Source: Synechococcus sp. CS-1331
GTDB lineage: Bacteria; Cyanobacteriota; Cyanobacteriia; PCC-6307; Cyanobiaceae
DNA: 64,000 nucleotides
Assembly (NCBI GenBank): GCA_025127975.1
Contig: JAHLYQ010000012.1
Span: forward strand, 62,001-126,000
Direction of reading: 5' to 3'
Shown: one piece after another, positions 43,900 to 50,941 of the stretch
Position numbering within the stretch: position 1 is the first letter of the stretch
Layout: each line of letters begins with the position of its first letter
The notes under the pieces: generated by a model
Told to the model about the DNA's origin: nothing
Seen by the model: the letters and a program-made list of their open reading frames with translations, nothing else
The model's database searches: none
Made by a program: the position numbers and the translations under genes

Positions 43900-44349
43900 T
43901 CAGTCCAGCCCGCCCAGCCGGATCAGGGCCCCCACCACCACGAAGGCAATCGCCAGGGCGGTGATGCCGCGGATGTGCCAGGCCAGGCCGCTCAGGTTGT
44001 CGTCTCTGAGGTTGGGGATCAGCCGCAACCGGGCGTGCAGGGCTAGGGCGGCGGTGCCGGCCAGCAGCAACAGCTTGACGCCCACCAACATGCCGATCGG
44101 GTTGGCCGGGCTGAACAGGCCCTGGAAGCCGGGGAGATATATCCAGCCCATCCACAGACCGGTAAGTACCTGAATGGCCAGGGCCGTGAGCCCCAGCGGC
44201 TCGAAGACCTCCTCGAAGGCGCGCACCTGGGCCGCGCTCTGTGCTCGCAAGGCCCTGGGCAGCACCCCCAGATCCAGCACCAGATGGCCGCCGGTCCACA
44301 CCGTGGCGGCCAGGGCATGAACAATCACCAGCAGCGAAAAAACAGACAC
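43900..44349 (-). CDS. CopD-like membrane protein
   Basis: A 149-residue protein with four hydrophobic segments (2-20, 50-72, 82-105, 122-143). Conserved VIVHALAATVWTGGHLV near the N-terminus resembles the His-containing first helix of CopD/DUF-type heme or copper proteins. ALHARLRLIPNLRDDN lies in the third loop. The exact role is uncertain. The start is GTG 44349; the frame continues upstream but without homology. Confidence 0.72.
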   Translation of the reverse strand: MSVFSLLVIVHALAATVWTGGHLVLDLGVLPRALRAQSAAQVRAFEEVFEPLGLTALAIQVLTGLWMGWIYLPGFQGLFSPANPIGMLVGVKLLLLAGTAALALHARLRLIPNLRDDNLSGLAWHIRGITALAIAFVVVGALIRLGGLD

Positions 44350-44402
44350 GGCAGCAGCTTTGCAGGTGCCTCCACGATGGGTGCAATGTGCCGGGACTGA
44401 CC

Positions 44403-44601
44403 ATGAAGGTGATCGTGGATCTGTGCGTGGTGCCGATCGGGGTGGGCGTGGCAGCCGGTGTTCCAGGCCATCGAGGCCTGCCACCAGGCGGTTCACGCCA
44501 TGGGCTGCCCTCGCGTCTATACTACCGTCAAAATCAATACCCGCACCGACAAGGAGCAGACCCTGGAGGACAAGGTGGCCAGCGTGCAGGCCCTGCTCTG
44601 A
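44403..44601 (+). pseudogene. MTH1187-family thiamine-binding protein, deleted and frameshifted
   Basis: ATG 44403 reads MKVIVDLCVVPIGVGV, the normal start of this family. The frame then shifts; the adjacent frame continues VFQAIEACHQAVHAMGC and TTVKINTRTDKEQTLEDKV to TGA 44601. About 40 residues between the two parts are missing. This is an internal deletion with loss of frame. Confidence 0.85.
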
Positions 44602-44740
44602 TGCCAAGCCAGCGGTACCAGCAGGGCAGTGACGCCATGAAGCAGGCGCAACAGGGAGGGTTGATAAGGACGGGGCATGGCGCGCGAGGTGAATCAGGAC
44701 TCGGCTGGAGTTGGGTCTCGAGGGCAGGGCTTCCCGGGCA

Positions 44741-45649
44741 TCAGCCCTGCTCCCAGCGGAAGCCCTGGTCTTCCCAGGCTTTCGGATCCTCGATCGGCTC
44801 GAGGTGAGTGAACACATGCGTGCGGGTCAAGGTGGCCGCCACCTTGTGCTCCAACTGATCGCAGAGGTCGTGGCCTGCCTGCACGCTCCAATGACCAGGC
44901 ACGAGCACGTGGAAGGACACGAAGCGACGGGAACCAGCCACGCGGGTGCGCAGCGCATGGAATTGGATCTCGTCTGTTTCACAGCTGGCCAGCAGATCTT
45001 CGAGAACCTGTTGCTCGGGATCTGACAGGGAGCGATCCAGCAGGCCGGAGGCGGTTTCGTGAAACAACTTCCAGCCAGTGACGACGATGTTCAGCGCCAC
45101 GGCGATCGCAATCAGGGGGTCGAGAATCGTCAGGCCGGTGAGCTTCACCAGGCCGATGCCCAGAACCACACCGATGGAGGTCCAGACGTCGGTGAGCAGA
45201 TGGTGGGCATCGGCGCGCAGGGTGATCGAATCAAAGCGCCGCGAGGCTTTCAACAGCACCCAGGCCACCAGACCATTCAACGCTGTTGCCAGCAGGGAAA
45301 TGACCAGGCCGATGCCCAGCTGCTCCAGCGGTTGGGGCTGCTGCAGGCGGCCGATGGCGGTATGCAAGATGGCGAGAGCTGCCACCACGATCAGCACACT
45401 TTCCAGGCCGCTCGAGAAGTATTCGGCCTTGAAGTGGCCGTAGGGGTGGCTGCGATCGGCAGGTTTGGCCGCCAGGGTGAGCGCCCAGATCGCGCCAAGG
45501 GCTGCGACAAGGTTCACGCCCGACTCCATGGCATCGGAGAGCAGGCCCACCGACCCGGTCAGGCGCCAGGCCAGCGTTTTCAGCACGATCGTCGCGACCG
45601 CTGCTGCCGTCGACAGCAGCATGTAGGCGCGAGGCGAGGCGAGGACCAT
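44741..45649 (-). CDS. cation diffusion facilitator family transporter
   Basis: A 302-residue CDF exporter of divalent metals (zinc, iron or cobalt). Six membrane helices are visible. The metal-site motifs are LSDAMESGVNL in helix 2 and ADAHHLLTDVWTS in helix 5, and HPYGHFKAEY lies in the loop. A C-terminal cytoplasmic domain (VLEDLLASCETDEIQFH; FVSFHVLVPGHWSV; THLEPIEDP) is present. The length is normal. It is monocistronic. Confidence 0.9.
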   Translation of the reverse strand: MVLASPRAYMLLSTAAAVATIVLKTLAWRLTGSVGLLSDAMESGVNLVAALGAIWALTLAAKPADRSHPYGHFKAEYFSSGLESVLIVVAALAILHTAIGRLQQPQPLEQLGIGLVISLLATALNGLVAWVLLKASRRFDSITLRADAHHLLTDVWTSIGVVLGIGLVKLTGLTILDPLIAIAVALNIVVTGWKLFHETASGLLDRSLSDPEQQVLEDLLASCETDEIQFHALRTRVAGSRRFVSFHVLVPGHWSVQAGHDLCDQLEHKVAATLTRTHVFTHLEPIEDPKAWEDQGFRWEQG

Positions 45650-45784
45650 GGACGCGGGAAGTGCTCTCTCAGCGAAGCCAGTGTTGATGATGGCGGACCA
45701 GCCTTTGGCCTGCTCAGGCGCTAACAGGCCAAGGCAATAAGGAAGTCCCCTTTCCGGTGACAGAGCAAGGGGTGCATGGGTCGC

Positions 45785-46069
45785 TCAGGCCACCTCCGGC
45801 GCCCAGCCCTGCTGCCGCGTCATGTCATCAGTCCAACCCTGGCAGCAGCTGGTGAGGTGCTCGCCATGGGCGATCAACCGCTGGTGCAGTTGGCAGGTGA
45901 GCAGCGGGATGCAGTTCACCCCGGCGTGGTGCCTAAACCAATGGCAGGTCATGCAGACCTTGCGGCTGCGGGTCTTGAGCAGCACCGCCTCATCGAGGTA
46001 GGGCCACTCCTCGATCGGGAGATCGAGCCGGGCCGCCAGGGCCGCTGGCCGCGGGAGAGGGATGCCCAT
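45785..46069 (-). CDS. conserved cysteine-rich small protein
   Basis: A 94-residue protein with five cysteines and several histidines: VCMTCHWFRHHAGVNCIPLL, QLHQRLIAHGEHLTSCCQGW. The CxxC plus His pattern suggests metal binding. ATG 46069 begins MGIPLPRPAALAARLDLPIEEW; the frame extends 11 codons upstream. I do not know the family. Confidence 0.62.
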   Translation of the reverse strand: MGIPLPRPAALAARLDLPIEEWPYLDEAVLLKTRSRKVCMTCHWFRHHAGVNCIPLLTCQLHQRLIAHGEHLTSCCQGWTDDMTRQQGWAPEVA

Positions 46070-46147
46070 AAACAACTCGCGTGGGTACGCCTGTACTAGC
46101 ACGGTTGGCGTGGTACGGCCCCTCCCCTGGCGCTGGCCATACGTCGC

Positions 46148-46404
46148 TCAGGGGACGCTTAGCTCCTGGTAGTAGCCCTCTCTGATGACGGCAACCGCGC
46201 ATTGGATATCGTTAGTGAACTGGCGAAGCCGGGGCCAGCTGGTCGTCGTAAGCACAAGAATTGCGATCCTGCGCCCGGTCAGATTTCGCTGATAGCAGAG
46301 GTTGGTGTCGGTAGTGATCAGCAGCTCGTAGGCCGTAGCCACGAGGTGATCATTAAGTGAACGCCGTAGGGGAACGGTGTTCCCTGGTCAAACAGGATCC
46401 GCAC
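46148..46404 (-). pseudogene. DUF5615 PIN-like toxin, frameshifted with an internal deletion
   Basis: GTG 46404 reads VRILFDQGTPFP. The frame must then shift by one base to continue PLRRSLNDHLVATAYELLITTDTNL and LTGRRIAILVLTTTSWPRLRQ, the DUF5615 sequence. Between ATAYE and LLITTD some 20 residues normally present are missing. The toxin is inactive by two lesions. Its DUF433 antitoxin immediately upstream is intact. Confidence 0.82.
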
Positions 46405-46644
46405 TCAGGCCACGGCCGCAGCCGTACTCCGGGCGGCATGCTCCAGCACTAAGCGGGCTTGCTCCTGCGTCACCCCAGGAAAGAGCTCAACAAAGTCCGT
46501 CACTGAGATCCCGTCTTCCAGGTTTTCGAACAAAGCCGCCACCGGGACCCTGGTGCCGAGGAAAACCCAGGCACCACTCACGCGCCGGGGATCTTGCTCC
46601 ACCGCGGTGCAGCCAGCCCAGCCGAGTGCGCTTTGATCGCTCAT
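46405..46644 (-). CDS. DUF433 family antitoxin
   Basis: A 79-residue protein. The DUF433 core is visible: RRVSGAWVFLGTRVPVAALFENLEDG then SVTDFVELFPGVTQEQARLVLEHA, a winged-helix-like DNA-binding module. DUF433 proteins are paired with DUF5615 PIN-like toxins. The stop is followed directly by the toxin's GTG. ATG 46644 is chosen over an upstream GTG/ATG. Confidence 0.85.
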   Translation of the reverse strand: MSDQSALGWAGCTAVEQDPRRVSGAWVFLGTRVPVAALFENLEDGISVTDFVELFPGVTQEQARLVLEHAARSTAAAVA

Positions 46645-46733
46645 GCCCCCATCCTGGCCGACTCTTGAACGGTAGTTACCGCACAGCATGGCGTTGGCTG
46701 CAAAGCAGCTCTTTGGCCATCTCCTGCTGGTGT

Positions 46734-46787
46734 TGATTTGCCGAGCGCACCTATCGGTGCTGATTTGCCGAGCGCACCTATCGGTGC
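46734..46787. repeat. perfect 27-bp tandem duplication with internal hairpin
   Basis: Two identical adjacent 27-base copies beginning TGATTTGCCGAGCGCACC. Each contains GCACC-TATC-GGTGC, a five-pair hairpin. They lie in a gene-poor stretch (46,645-47,165). Confidence 0.85.
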
Positions 46788-47026
46788 GACACCAGAAACG
46801 TCTCGAACCAGTCCTGGTGACGCCGCTGGCAGATCCGGTAGGGAATCGAAGCGGCCTCGGCCGGCAACTTCAATCGCTTGCGGAATGCCTTGGTGAAGCC
46901 CTCCAGAGCAGTGCGGGGCAGACTCCGATCGATAGCCATCCCCATCCAGTTGAGATCGACCTGCCGCCCTTGATCCTGGCCCGCTGCTGCGCTGGTTGTT
47001 GCAGCGCTGAGGCTCAGGCTGGTCAA
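46778..47026 (-). CDS. doubtful hypothetical protein
   Basis: An 82-codon frame with a plausible C-terminal half (RSLPRTALEGFTKAFRKRLKL, YRICQRRHQDWFETFLV). The start is unclear and no family is recognised. It ends inside the tandem 27-bp repeat, so it may be a relict. Bases 46,645-47,165 hold nothing else I can support. Confidence 0.22.
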   Translation of the reverse strand: MTSLSLSAATTSAAAGQDQGRQVDLNWMGMAIDRSLPRTALEGFTKAFRKRLKLPAEAASIPYRICQRRHQDWFETFLVSHR

Positions 47027-47165
47027 CAGGAATGGGTTGCCCGGAATCTTTCAGTTTTGCCTGATCAGCGGCAGGATCCGTACGCGCGCACGGCGTTCAT
47101 CTGCTCCCACCAGGGCTCCTTGCTCAATCTCGTCGGCGTAGGCCAGAAGCACTGAGAGCACCAGA

Positions 47166-47687
47166 GTGCCGATCGCTTCCGGCAGCACATTCGCCGCGGT
47201 GCCCGCCGGCTGGGGGCAGGTGCAGGCGATCTGTGACTGGGTGCACGAGCACATCCGTTTCGACTACGACGCGGTGACCCCGGAGAAGAGCGCCGGCGAC
47301 ACCCTGCGCGATCGCGCGGCGGTGTGCCGCGATTTCGCCCACCTCGCCATCACCCTCTGCCGCTGCCTAAACATCCCCGCCCGCTACTGCACCGGCTACC
47401 TCGGCTACACCGGCATCCCCGTAGGCGAGGTGCCCGTGGATTTCTCCGCCTGGTTTGAGGTGTTTCTTGAAAACCGCTGGCACATATTTGATGCACGCCA
47501 CAACATCCCGCGCTGCGGTCGGGTGCTGATTGCCCGCGGCCGCGATGCCGCCGATGTGCCCTTTCTGCGCTCCTTTGGGGAGCATGAGCTGGTGGGGTTT
47601 GCGGTCACCACTGAGATCGTTGCCGCAGTCCCTGAGCCAGGAGGTATTGCCAAAGAAGAGCCCGCCGCCAGCCAGCTGTTGGGCTGA
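47166..47687 (+). pseudogene. transglutaminase-like protein missing its N-terminal half
   Basis: From about 47200 the frame gives a transglutaminase core: QVQAICDWVHEHIRFDYD, the nucleophile in RAAVCRDFAHLAITLCR, the His in ENRWHIFDARHN and the Asp after it. The usual N-terminal 100 residues are absent and the first residues (VPIASGSTFAAV) are unconvincing. The catalytic triad survives, so a short product could still be active. I class it as 5' truncated. Confidence 0.68.
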
Positions 47688-47693
47688 GTGGCC

Positions 47694-47815
47694 TTAGCTG
47701 AGCCGCTCTGTTGGCCGAGTCACCACCATGCGGCGGGCTTCTCTCACCAGTGAGGCAGTGCCAGCACCACCGGGGAAGGCCACCACCAGCACTGAAGCGA
47801 TAGAGCCAGGAGAGC
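47694..47815 (-). pseudogene. remnant of a SLOG/DUF2493-type Rossmann domain
   Basis: The minus strand reads SVLVVAFPGGAGTASLVREARR then MVVTRPTERLS-stop. This matches the nucleotide-binding segment (AFPGGRGTADxVRxA) of SLOG/DUF2493 proteins. The start and the first strands are missing. Confidence 0.45.
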
Positions 47816-47957
47816 TGTGGGCAACAGCCTGTACGGATTGGCCCACCGGCCCCGGAGCGGAGGGGGCGGCGCTTGCTCAGCCCGCTTCCTTGCATAAGGC
47901 TTCGCTGATCTTGGGCTGGTGACCCAGCTGCCGCGCCCTAACACGATCACGCCTCTT

Positions 47958-47977
47958 AGGATGTACCAGTACATCCT
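47958..47977. promoter_or_regulatory. vapBC operator palindrome
   Basis: AGGATGTAC and GTACATCCT form perfect 9-bp arms around CA, 9 bases before vapB ATG 47986. This is the usual position for the autoregulatory VapBC complex. Confidence 0.75.
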
Positions 47978-47985
47978 GGCTGGCC

Positions 47986-48222
47986 ATGACAACGACGCGG
48001 CTCTTCCGCAACGGCAACTCCCAGGCCGTGCGCATCCCAGCCGAGCTCGCCTACGAGCGCAGCGATCTGGAGCTTGAGATCGAGCGCTGCGGGGATGAAC
48101 TGCGCATCCGCCCGGCCGCTCGCCCCATTACCGGTGCACTGGAGTCGCTTGCCGCCTTCTCGGCCTCGTTTCTCGCGGAGGGCCGCGAGCAGGACGAGCA
48201 GCAGGAGCGGGAGTCGCTGTGA
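47986..48222 (+). CDS. vapB: VapB-family antitoxin (AbrB/SpoVT type)
   Basis: A 78-residue swapped-hairpin antitoxin. The DNA-binding part is TTTRLFRNGNSQAVRIPAEL, and the acidic C-terminus (AEGREQDEQQERESL) would fill the toxin's active site. Its end overlaps the toxin GTG start by four bases (GTGA). A perfect palindrome precedes it. Confidence 0.88.
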   Translation: MTTTRLFRNGNSQAVRIPAELAYERSDLELEIERCGDELRIRPAARPITGALESLAAFSASFLAEGREQDEQQERESL

Positions 48223-48629
48223 GCATCAGGCCCCACTACCTGCTTGATACCAACATCTGCATCTACCTGATGAAGCACCAGCCCCCGCAGGTGGCGGAGC
48301 GCTTCTCCTCCTGCAGGGTTGGAGAGGTGTTGATCTCGGCGATCACCGCTGCAGAGCTGGAGTACGGAGTGGTGGCCTCCGGCGCCGATGCTGATCGCAA
48401 CAGCGCCGCCTTGGCGCGCTTTCTGCACGAGGTCCCCGTGGCGCCCTTTGATGGGGCGGCAGCCCGCGTCTACGGCCCTGTACGCATGGCGAGTCGGGAG
48501 CGGCGCCGTGATGCCCTCGACAAATTGATCGCAGCGCACGCCCTGGCGCTCGACGTCACCCTCGTAACCAACAACCCCCGTGACTTCGCCTCCTACCCGG
48601 GCCTAAGGCTCGAGAACTGGGTGGACTGA
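48219..48629 (+). CDS. vapC: VapC-family PIN-domain ribonuclease toxin
   Basis: A 136-residue PIN ribonuclease. The acidic residues are in LLDTNICIYLM (Asp), AAELEYGV (Glu), RDALDKLIAAHALAL (Asp) and VTNNPRDF (Asp), all four intact. The start is GTG 48219. The pair appears functional, in contrast to most neighbouring toxin genes. Confidence 0.9.
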   Translation: MSIRPHYLLDTNICIYLMKHQPPQVAERFSSCRVGEVLISAITAAELEYGVVASGADADRNSAALARFLHEVPVAPFDGAAARVYGPVRMASRERRRDALDKLIAAHALALDVTLVTNNPRDFASYPGLRLENWVD

Positions 48630-48657
48630 TCTGAGGGCTTGTCGAATCAGGGCACAT

Positions 48658-48897
48658 CTAGGAATGCCACCAGCAGCATGCCCCAGTGGCTGCCGTGTCC
48701 CTTTTCTGCGCTCTGTCAAAGGCCTCCAGATCCCCTTCCCAGGCCAGGCGCCCGCGGAAAGCGCGAATTTCTGCCTGCTGCTGCAGCTTGACCAGGGTGC
48801 GCAGCCCTAACTGCACGGCTTCCCACTTGCTTCTGACACCGCTGGCCTGCATCGCCTGCTTCATCAGGGCGTCGTCCATAAAGATGTTGGTGCGCAT
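48658..48897 (-). CDS. orphan VapB-type antitoxin (DUF2191-like)
   Basis: A 79-residue protein: MRTNIFMDDALMKQAM, SGVRSKWEAVQLGLRTLV and QQAEIRAFRGRLAWEGDLEA are the normal antitoxin core. The last 20 residues are frame-changed relative to the family. In the next frame ATG-CTG-CTG-GTG-GCA starts what would be the VapC toxin, but TGA follows after ten codons. The toxin has been deleted, leaving the antitoxin alone. Confidence 0.75.
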   Translation of the reverse strand: MRTNIFMDDALMKQAMQASGVRSKWEAVQLGLRTLVKLQQQAEIRAFRGRLAWEGDLEAFDRAQKRDTAATGACCWWHS

Positions 48898-49115
48898 GCC
48901 GGCCCTAGAGGGGATGTGTAGAGATAGGCCTGTGATACAGATCTGGGCTGGGGTTCCTGGTCTCCACGACCCTGCCGGCGGAGGCCTCAGGCACTCAACG
49001 GCCAGGGATGCCCGAAGCGGGCATGCACCGGTTGGCCAAGACGAACAGGCGGGAAACCGCCATGGCATAGGCCCTTCACATGCCGTTACAATTCGCGAAA
49101 CAATCTGAAACATCC

Positions 49116-49259
49116 ATGGCTGACTCCTCTTCCCGCTTTGGCTTTGTCGCCTTCGCCGAAACCTGGAACGGCCGCCTGGCCATGCTCGGCTTTGTGATCG
49201 GCCTGGGCACCGAGCTGCTCACCGGCCAGGGCATCCTTTCCCAAATCGGGCTCGGTTGA
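49116..49259 (+). CDS. hli: high-light-inducible protein
   Basis: A 47-residue single-helix chlorophyll-binding protein. The core is FAETWNGRLAMLGFVIGLGTEL, the ExxNxRxAMxGF pattern of Hli/SCP proteins. They bind chlorophyll and carotenoid and protect photosystem assembly under excess light. It is too short for the usual length cutoff. It is followed after 5 bases by a 30-residue peptide and then a second hli gene. Confidence 0.92.
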   Translation: MADSSSRFGFVAFAETWNGRLAMLGFVIGLGTELLTGQGILSQIGLG

Positions 49260-49264
49260 TCGCC

Positions 49265-49357
49265 ATGGGCACCGACTCATACACCACCATCACCCTGCTT
49301 CTGTTTGGTGTCTGGCTGATCAGTGCCCTGGTGCTGCAGCCCAATATCGCCGACTGA
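49265..49357 (+). CDS. 30-residue membrane peptide in the hli cassette
   Basis: ATG 49265 to TGA 49357 encodes MGTDSYTTITLLLFGVWLI then SALVLQPNIAD: one transmembrane helix with short polar ends. It starts five bases after the hli stop. I do not recognise it. Its size is that of small photosystem or cytochrome subunits, and its place between two hli genes suggests a photoprotection role, but that is inference. Confidence 0.6.
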   Translation: MGTDSYTTITLLLFGVWLISALVLQPNIAD

Positions 49358-49403
49358 CGCCAGCGCTTCCGCTTCGTTTCACACCGCCACCCAGGACATA
49401 GCC

Positions 49404-49640
49404 ATGACCAACACCCCCGCCAACGAAAAGTTGCTCAATAACAAAGCCGAACAGCTCACCCTCGTGGAGCAGCTCAAGCGAGCTGAACTGTTTAACGGCC
49501 GTGCCGCCATGCTTGGCATCGTGATCGGCATCGTGGTGGAAGGCCTCACCGGCTTTGGCATCGCCCACCAGATCGGCCTCGGCGCCTTGGTGGATGGCTA
49601 CGCCGCCTGCCGCACCCAGTTCCTTCCCTTCTGCTTCTGA
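49404..49640 (+). CDS. hli: high-light-inducible protein, longer form
   Basis: A 78-residue Hli with an extended N-terminus (residues 1-27) and the core LKRAELFNGRAAMLGIVIGIVVEGLTG (E-x-x-NGR-x-AM-x-G). The tail VDGYAACRTQFLPFCF contains two cysteines, unusual for the family. ATG 49404 is chosen. A strong hairpin terminator follows. Confidence 0.9.
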   Translation: MTNTPANEKLLNNKAEQLTLVEQLKRAELFNGRAAMLGIVIGIVVEGLTGFGIAHQIGLGALVDGYAACRTQFLPFCF

Positions 49641-49666
49641 GCCCCTGCGCGGTTCTCGCACCCACT

Positions 49667-49687
49667 GCCCCCGGCTTTTCCGGGGGC
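49667..49687. terminator. hairpin terminator of the hli cassette
   Basis: GCCCCCGG and CCGGGGGC pair around CTTTT, 27 bases after the second hli stop. Confidence 0.65.
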
Positions 49688-49689
49688 TA

Positions 49690-49914
49690 CTAGCTGGAGG
49701 GCGTCCTGCGGGCCGACTCGATCAGCAGATTCTGGAGTAGTTCCTTGCTGCTGATCAGCAGGTGGGCCAGCCAGGTGCCCGTCAATCGGGGTTCAGCGAC
49801 CCGATCGCCCCTGCAGCGGCTGATGGCCTGCTCGATCTCGGCCAGCTCACTAGCAATGTTGCGCACCATCGCCCCGGTGCTCTCGCGGGGGCTGGGCCGG
49901 AGAGGGAATTGCAT
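49690..49914 (-). CDS. small hypothetical protein
   Basis: A 74-residue protein beginning MQFPLRPSPRESTGAMV. It has an amphipathic helix (RNIASELAEIEQAISRC) and a C-terminal helix (LISSKELLQNLLIESARR). The frame looks coding but no family is recognised. It lies just after the hli terminator, on the opposite strand. Confidence 0.45.
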   Translation of the reverse strand: MQFPLRPSPRESTGAMVRNIASELAEIEQAISRCRGDRVAEPRLTGTWLAHLLISSKELLQNLLIESARRTPSS

Positions 49915-49930
49915 CAGCTCCACTCTGCCC

Positions 49931-50149
49931 CGGCTTCCCACCATCGGGGGTGCGCTGATCTACGCCCTTGATGGCGCTGAGCAGCTGGAGGGGTACGCCG
50001 CTGCCGATTGGGTGATCAGCGATTTGGTGCGCATGGAGTGCCTGGTTGGACCACTGTGCACGGCCGATCAAATGCCCCTGCTGGCATTCGCAGCTTCACT
50101 TGCATTCGGAGCTGATGGAGCAGTTGCAGGAATTGGCTGTGACAGATAG
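49931..50149 (+). pseudogene. PIN-domain (VapC-type) fragment
   Basis: The frame reads GGALIYALDGAEQLEGYAAA, DWVISDLVRMECLVGPL and CTADQMPLL, as in VapC-type PIN proteins (the conserved Ser-Asp-Leu-Val-x-x-Glu-Cys helix). The first strand with the catalytic Asp and the second half of the domain are missing. It is a truncated toxin relict directly upstream of an intact vapBC pair. Confidence 0.6.
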
Positions 50150-50154
50150 CCCTA

Positions 50155-50179
50155 TGGTGGCTACCATTGATAACCACCA
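50155..50179. promoter_or_regulatory. vapBC-2 operator candidate
   Basis: TGGTGGCTA and TAACCACCA form an 8-of-9 inverted repeat with a 7-base spacer. It covers a TTG at 50167, which argues that translation starts later, at TTG 50194. Confidence 0.55.
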
Positions 50180-50193
50180 CGGAGCTGCTGCTG

Positions 50194-50442
50194 TTGGATA
50201 CCGCGCGTCTGTTTCAGTCGGGCCGCAGTCAGGCTGTCCGTCTGCCCAAGGATTACCGCTTCTCCGGCCGTGAAGTGGTGGTGAAGCACTTTGGCAATGG
50301 CGTGCTGCTGCTGCCCATAGACGATCCATGGCAGACCATGGAGGCAGGACTTGCTGCCTTTGAGCCGGGATTCGAGTTGGAGCGGGACCAGCCAAATCAG
50401 CAAACGCGACCAGCCATCCAGCCAGGTGCAATCCAGCCATGA
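50194..50442 (+). CDS. vapB: VapB-family antitoxin
   Basis: An 82-residue antitoxin. The AbrB-like part is DTARLFQSGRSQAVRLPKDY and REVVVKHFGNGVLLLP. The tail (PWQTMEAGLAAFEPGFELER) binds the toxin. TTG 50194 is preferred because the alternative TTG 50167 lies inside the operator-like repeat. The end overlaps vapC by ATGA. Confidence 0.85.
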   Translation: MDTARLFQSGRSQAVRLPKDYRFSGREVVVKHFGNGVLLLPIDDPWQTMEAGLAAFEPGFELERDQPNQQTRPAIQPGAIQP

Positions 50443-50855
50443 TCTTGCTGGACACCAACATCTGCATCTATATCATCAATGCCAAGCCAACTGCAGTGCT
50501 GCAGCGCTTTCGGCAGTACCGCATCGGTGAGATCGGTGTGTGCAGTGTTGTGGCTGCAGAGCTGGCCTATGGGGTGGCAAAGAGTGGCTCTATCCGCAAT
50601 CGCCAGGCGTTGGAAATGTTTCTGGCACCGCTCACGATCCTTCCGTTTGATGAAACTGCCGTCTGGGCCTACGGCGAGCTGCGAGCGGAGCTGGAGCGCA
50701 AAGGCACAACGATCGGTTCACTAGACACCCTGATTGCAGCCCACGCGCTGAGTCAAGGCGCTCTATTGGTTACCAACAACACCGATGAATTTACTCGGGT
50801 GCCAGGCCTGCAGCTTGACAACTGGGTGAAGGCACCATCACCCGGCGACTCCTGA
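50439..50855 (+). CDS. vapC: VapC-family PIN-domain ribonuclease toxin
   Basis: A 138-residue PIN ribonuclease with intact acidic residues: MILLDTNICIYII (Asp), AAELAYGV (Glu), GSLDTLIAAHALS (Asp) and VTNNTDEF (Asp). It is similar in layout to the vapC at 48219 (LLDTNICIY, LVTNN). Together with its vapB it looks complete. Confidence 0.9.
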   Translation: MILLDTNICIYIINAKPTAVLQRFRQYRIGEIGVCSVVAAELAYGVAKSGSIRNRQALEMFLAPLTILPFDETAVWAYGELRAELERKGTTIGSLDTLIAAHALSQGALLVTNNTDEFTRVPGLQLDNWVKAPSPGDS

Positions 50856-50941
50856 TGGTCAGCAGCAGTCACCGCATCCGTCGCGCTTCACCCATCACTC
50901 ATTGAGTAACTTGCGGAGATGAGCCGACCTTCGTAGCAGCC

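Noticed and set aside
46734..46787. Two 27-bp repeats as a CRISPR array
   Set aside because: The copies are directly adjacent with no spacers, and there are no cas genes in the window.
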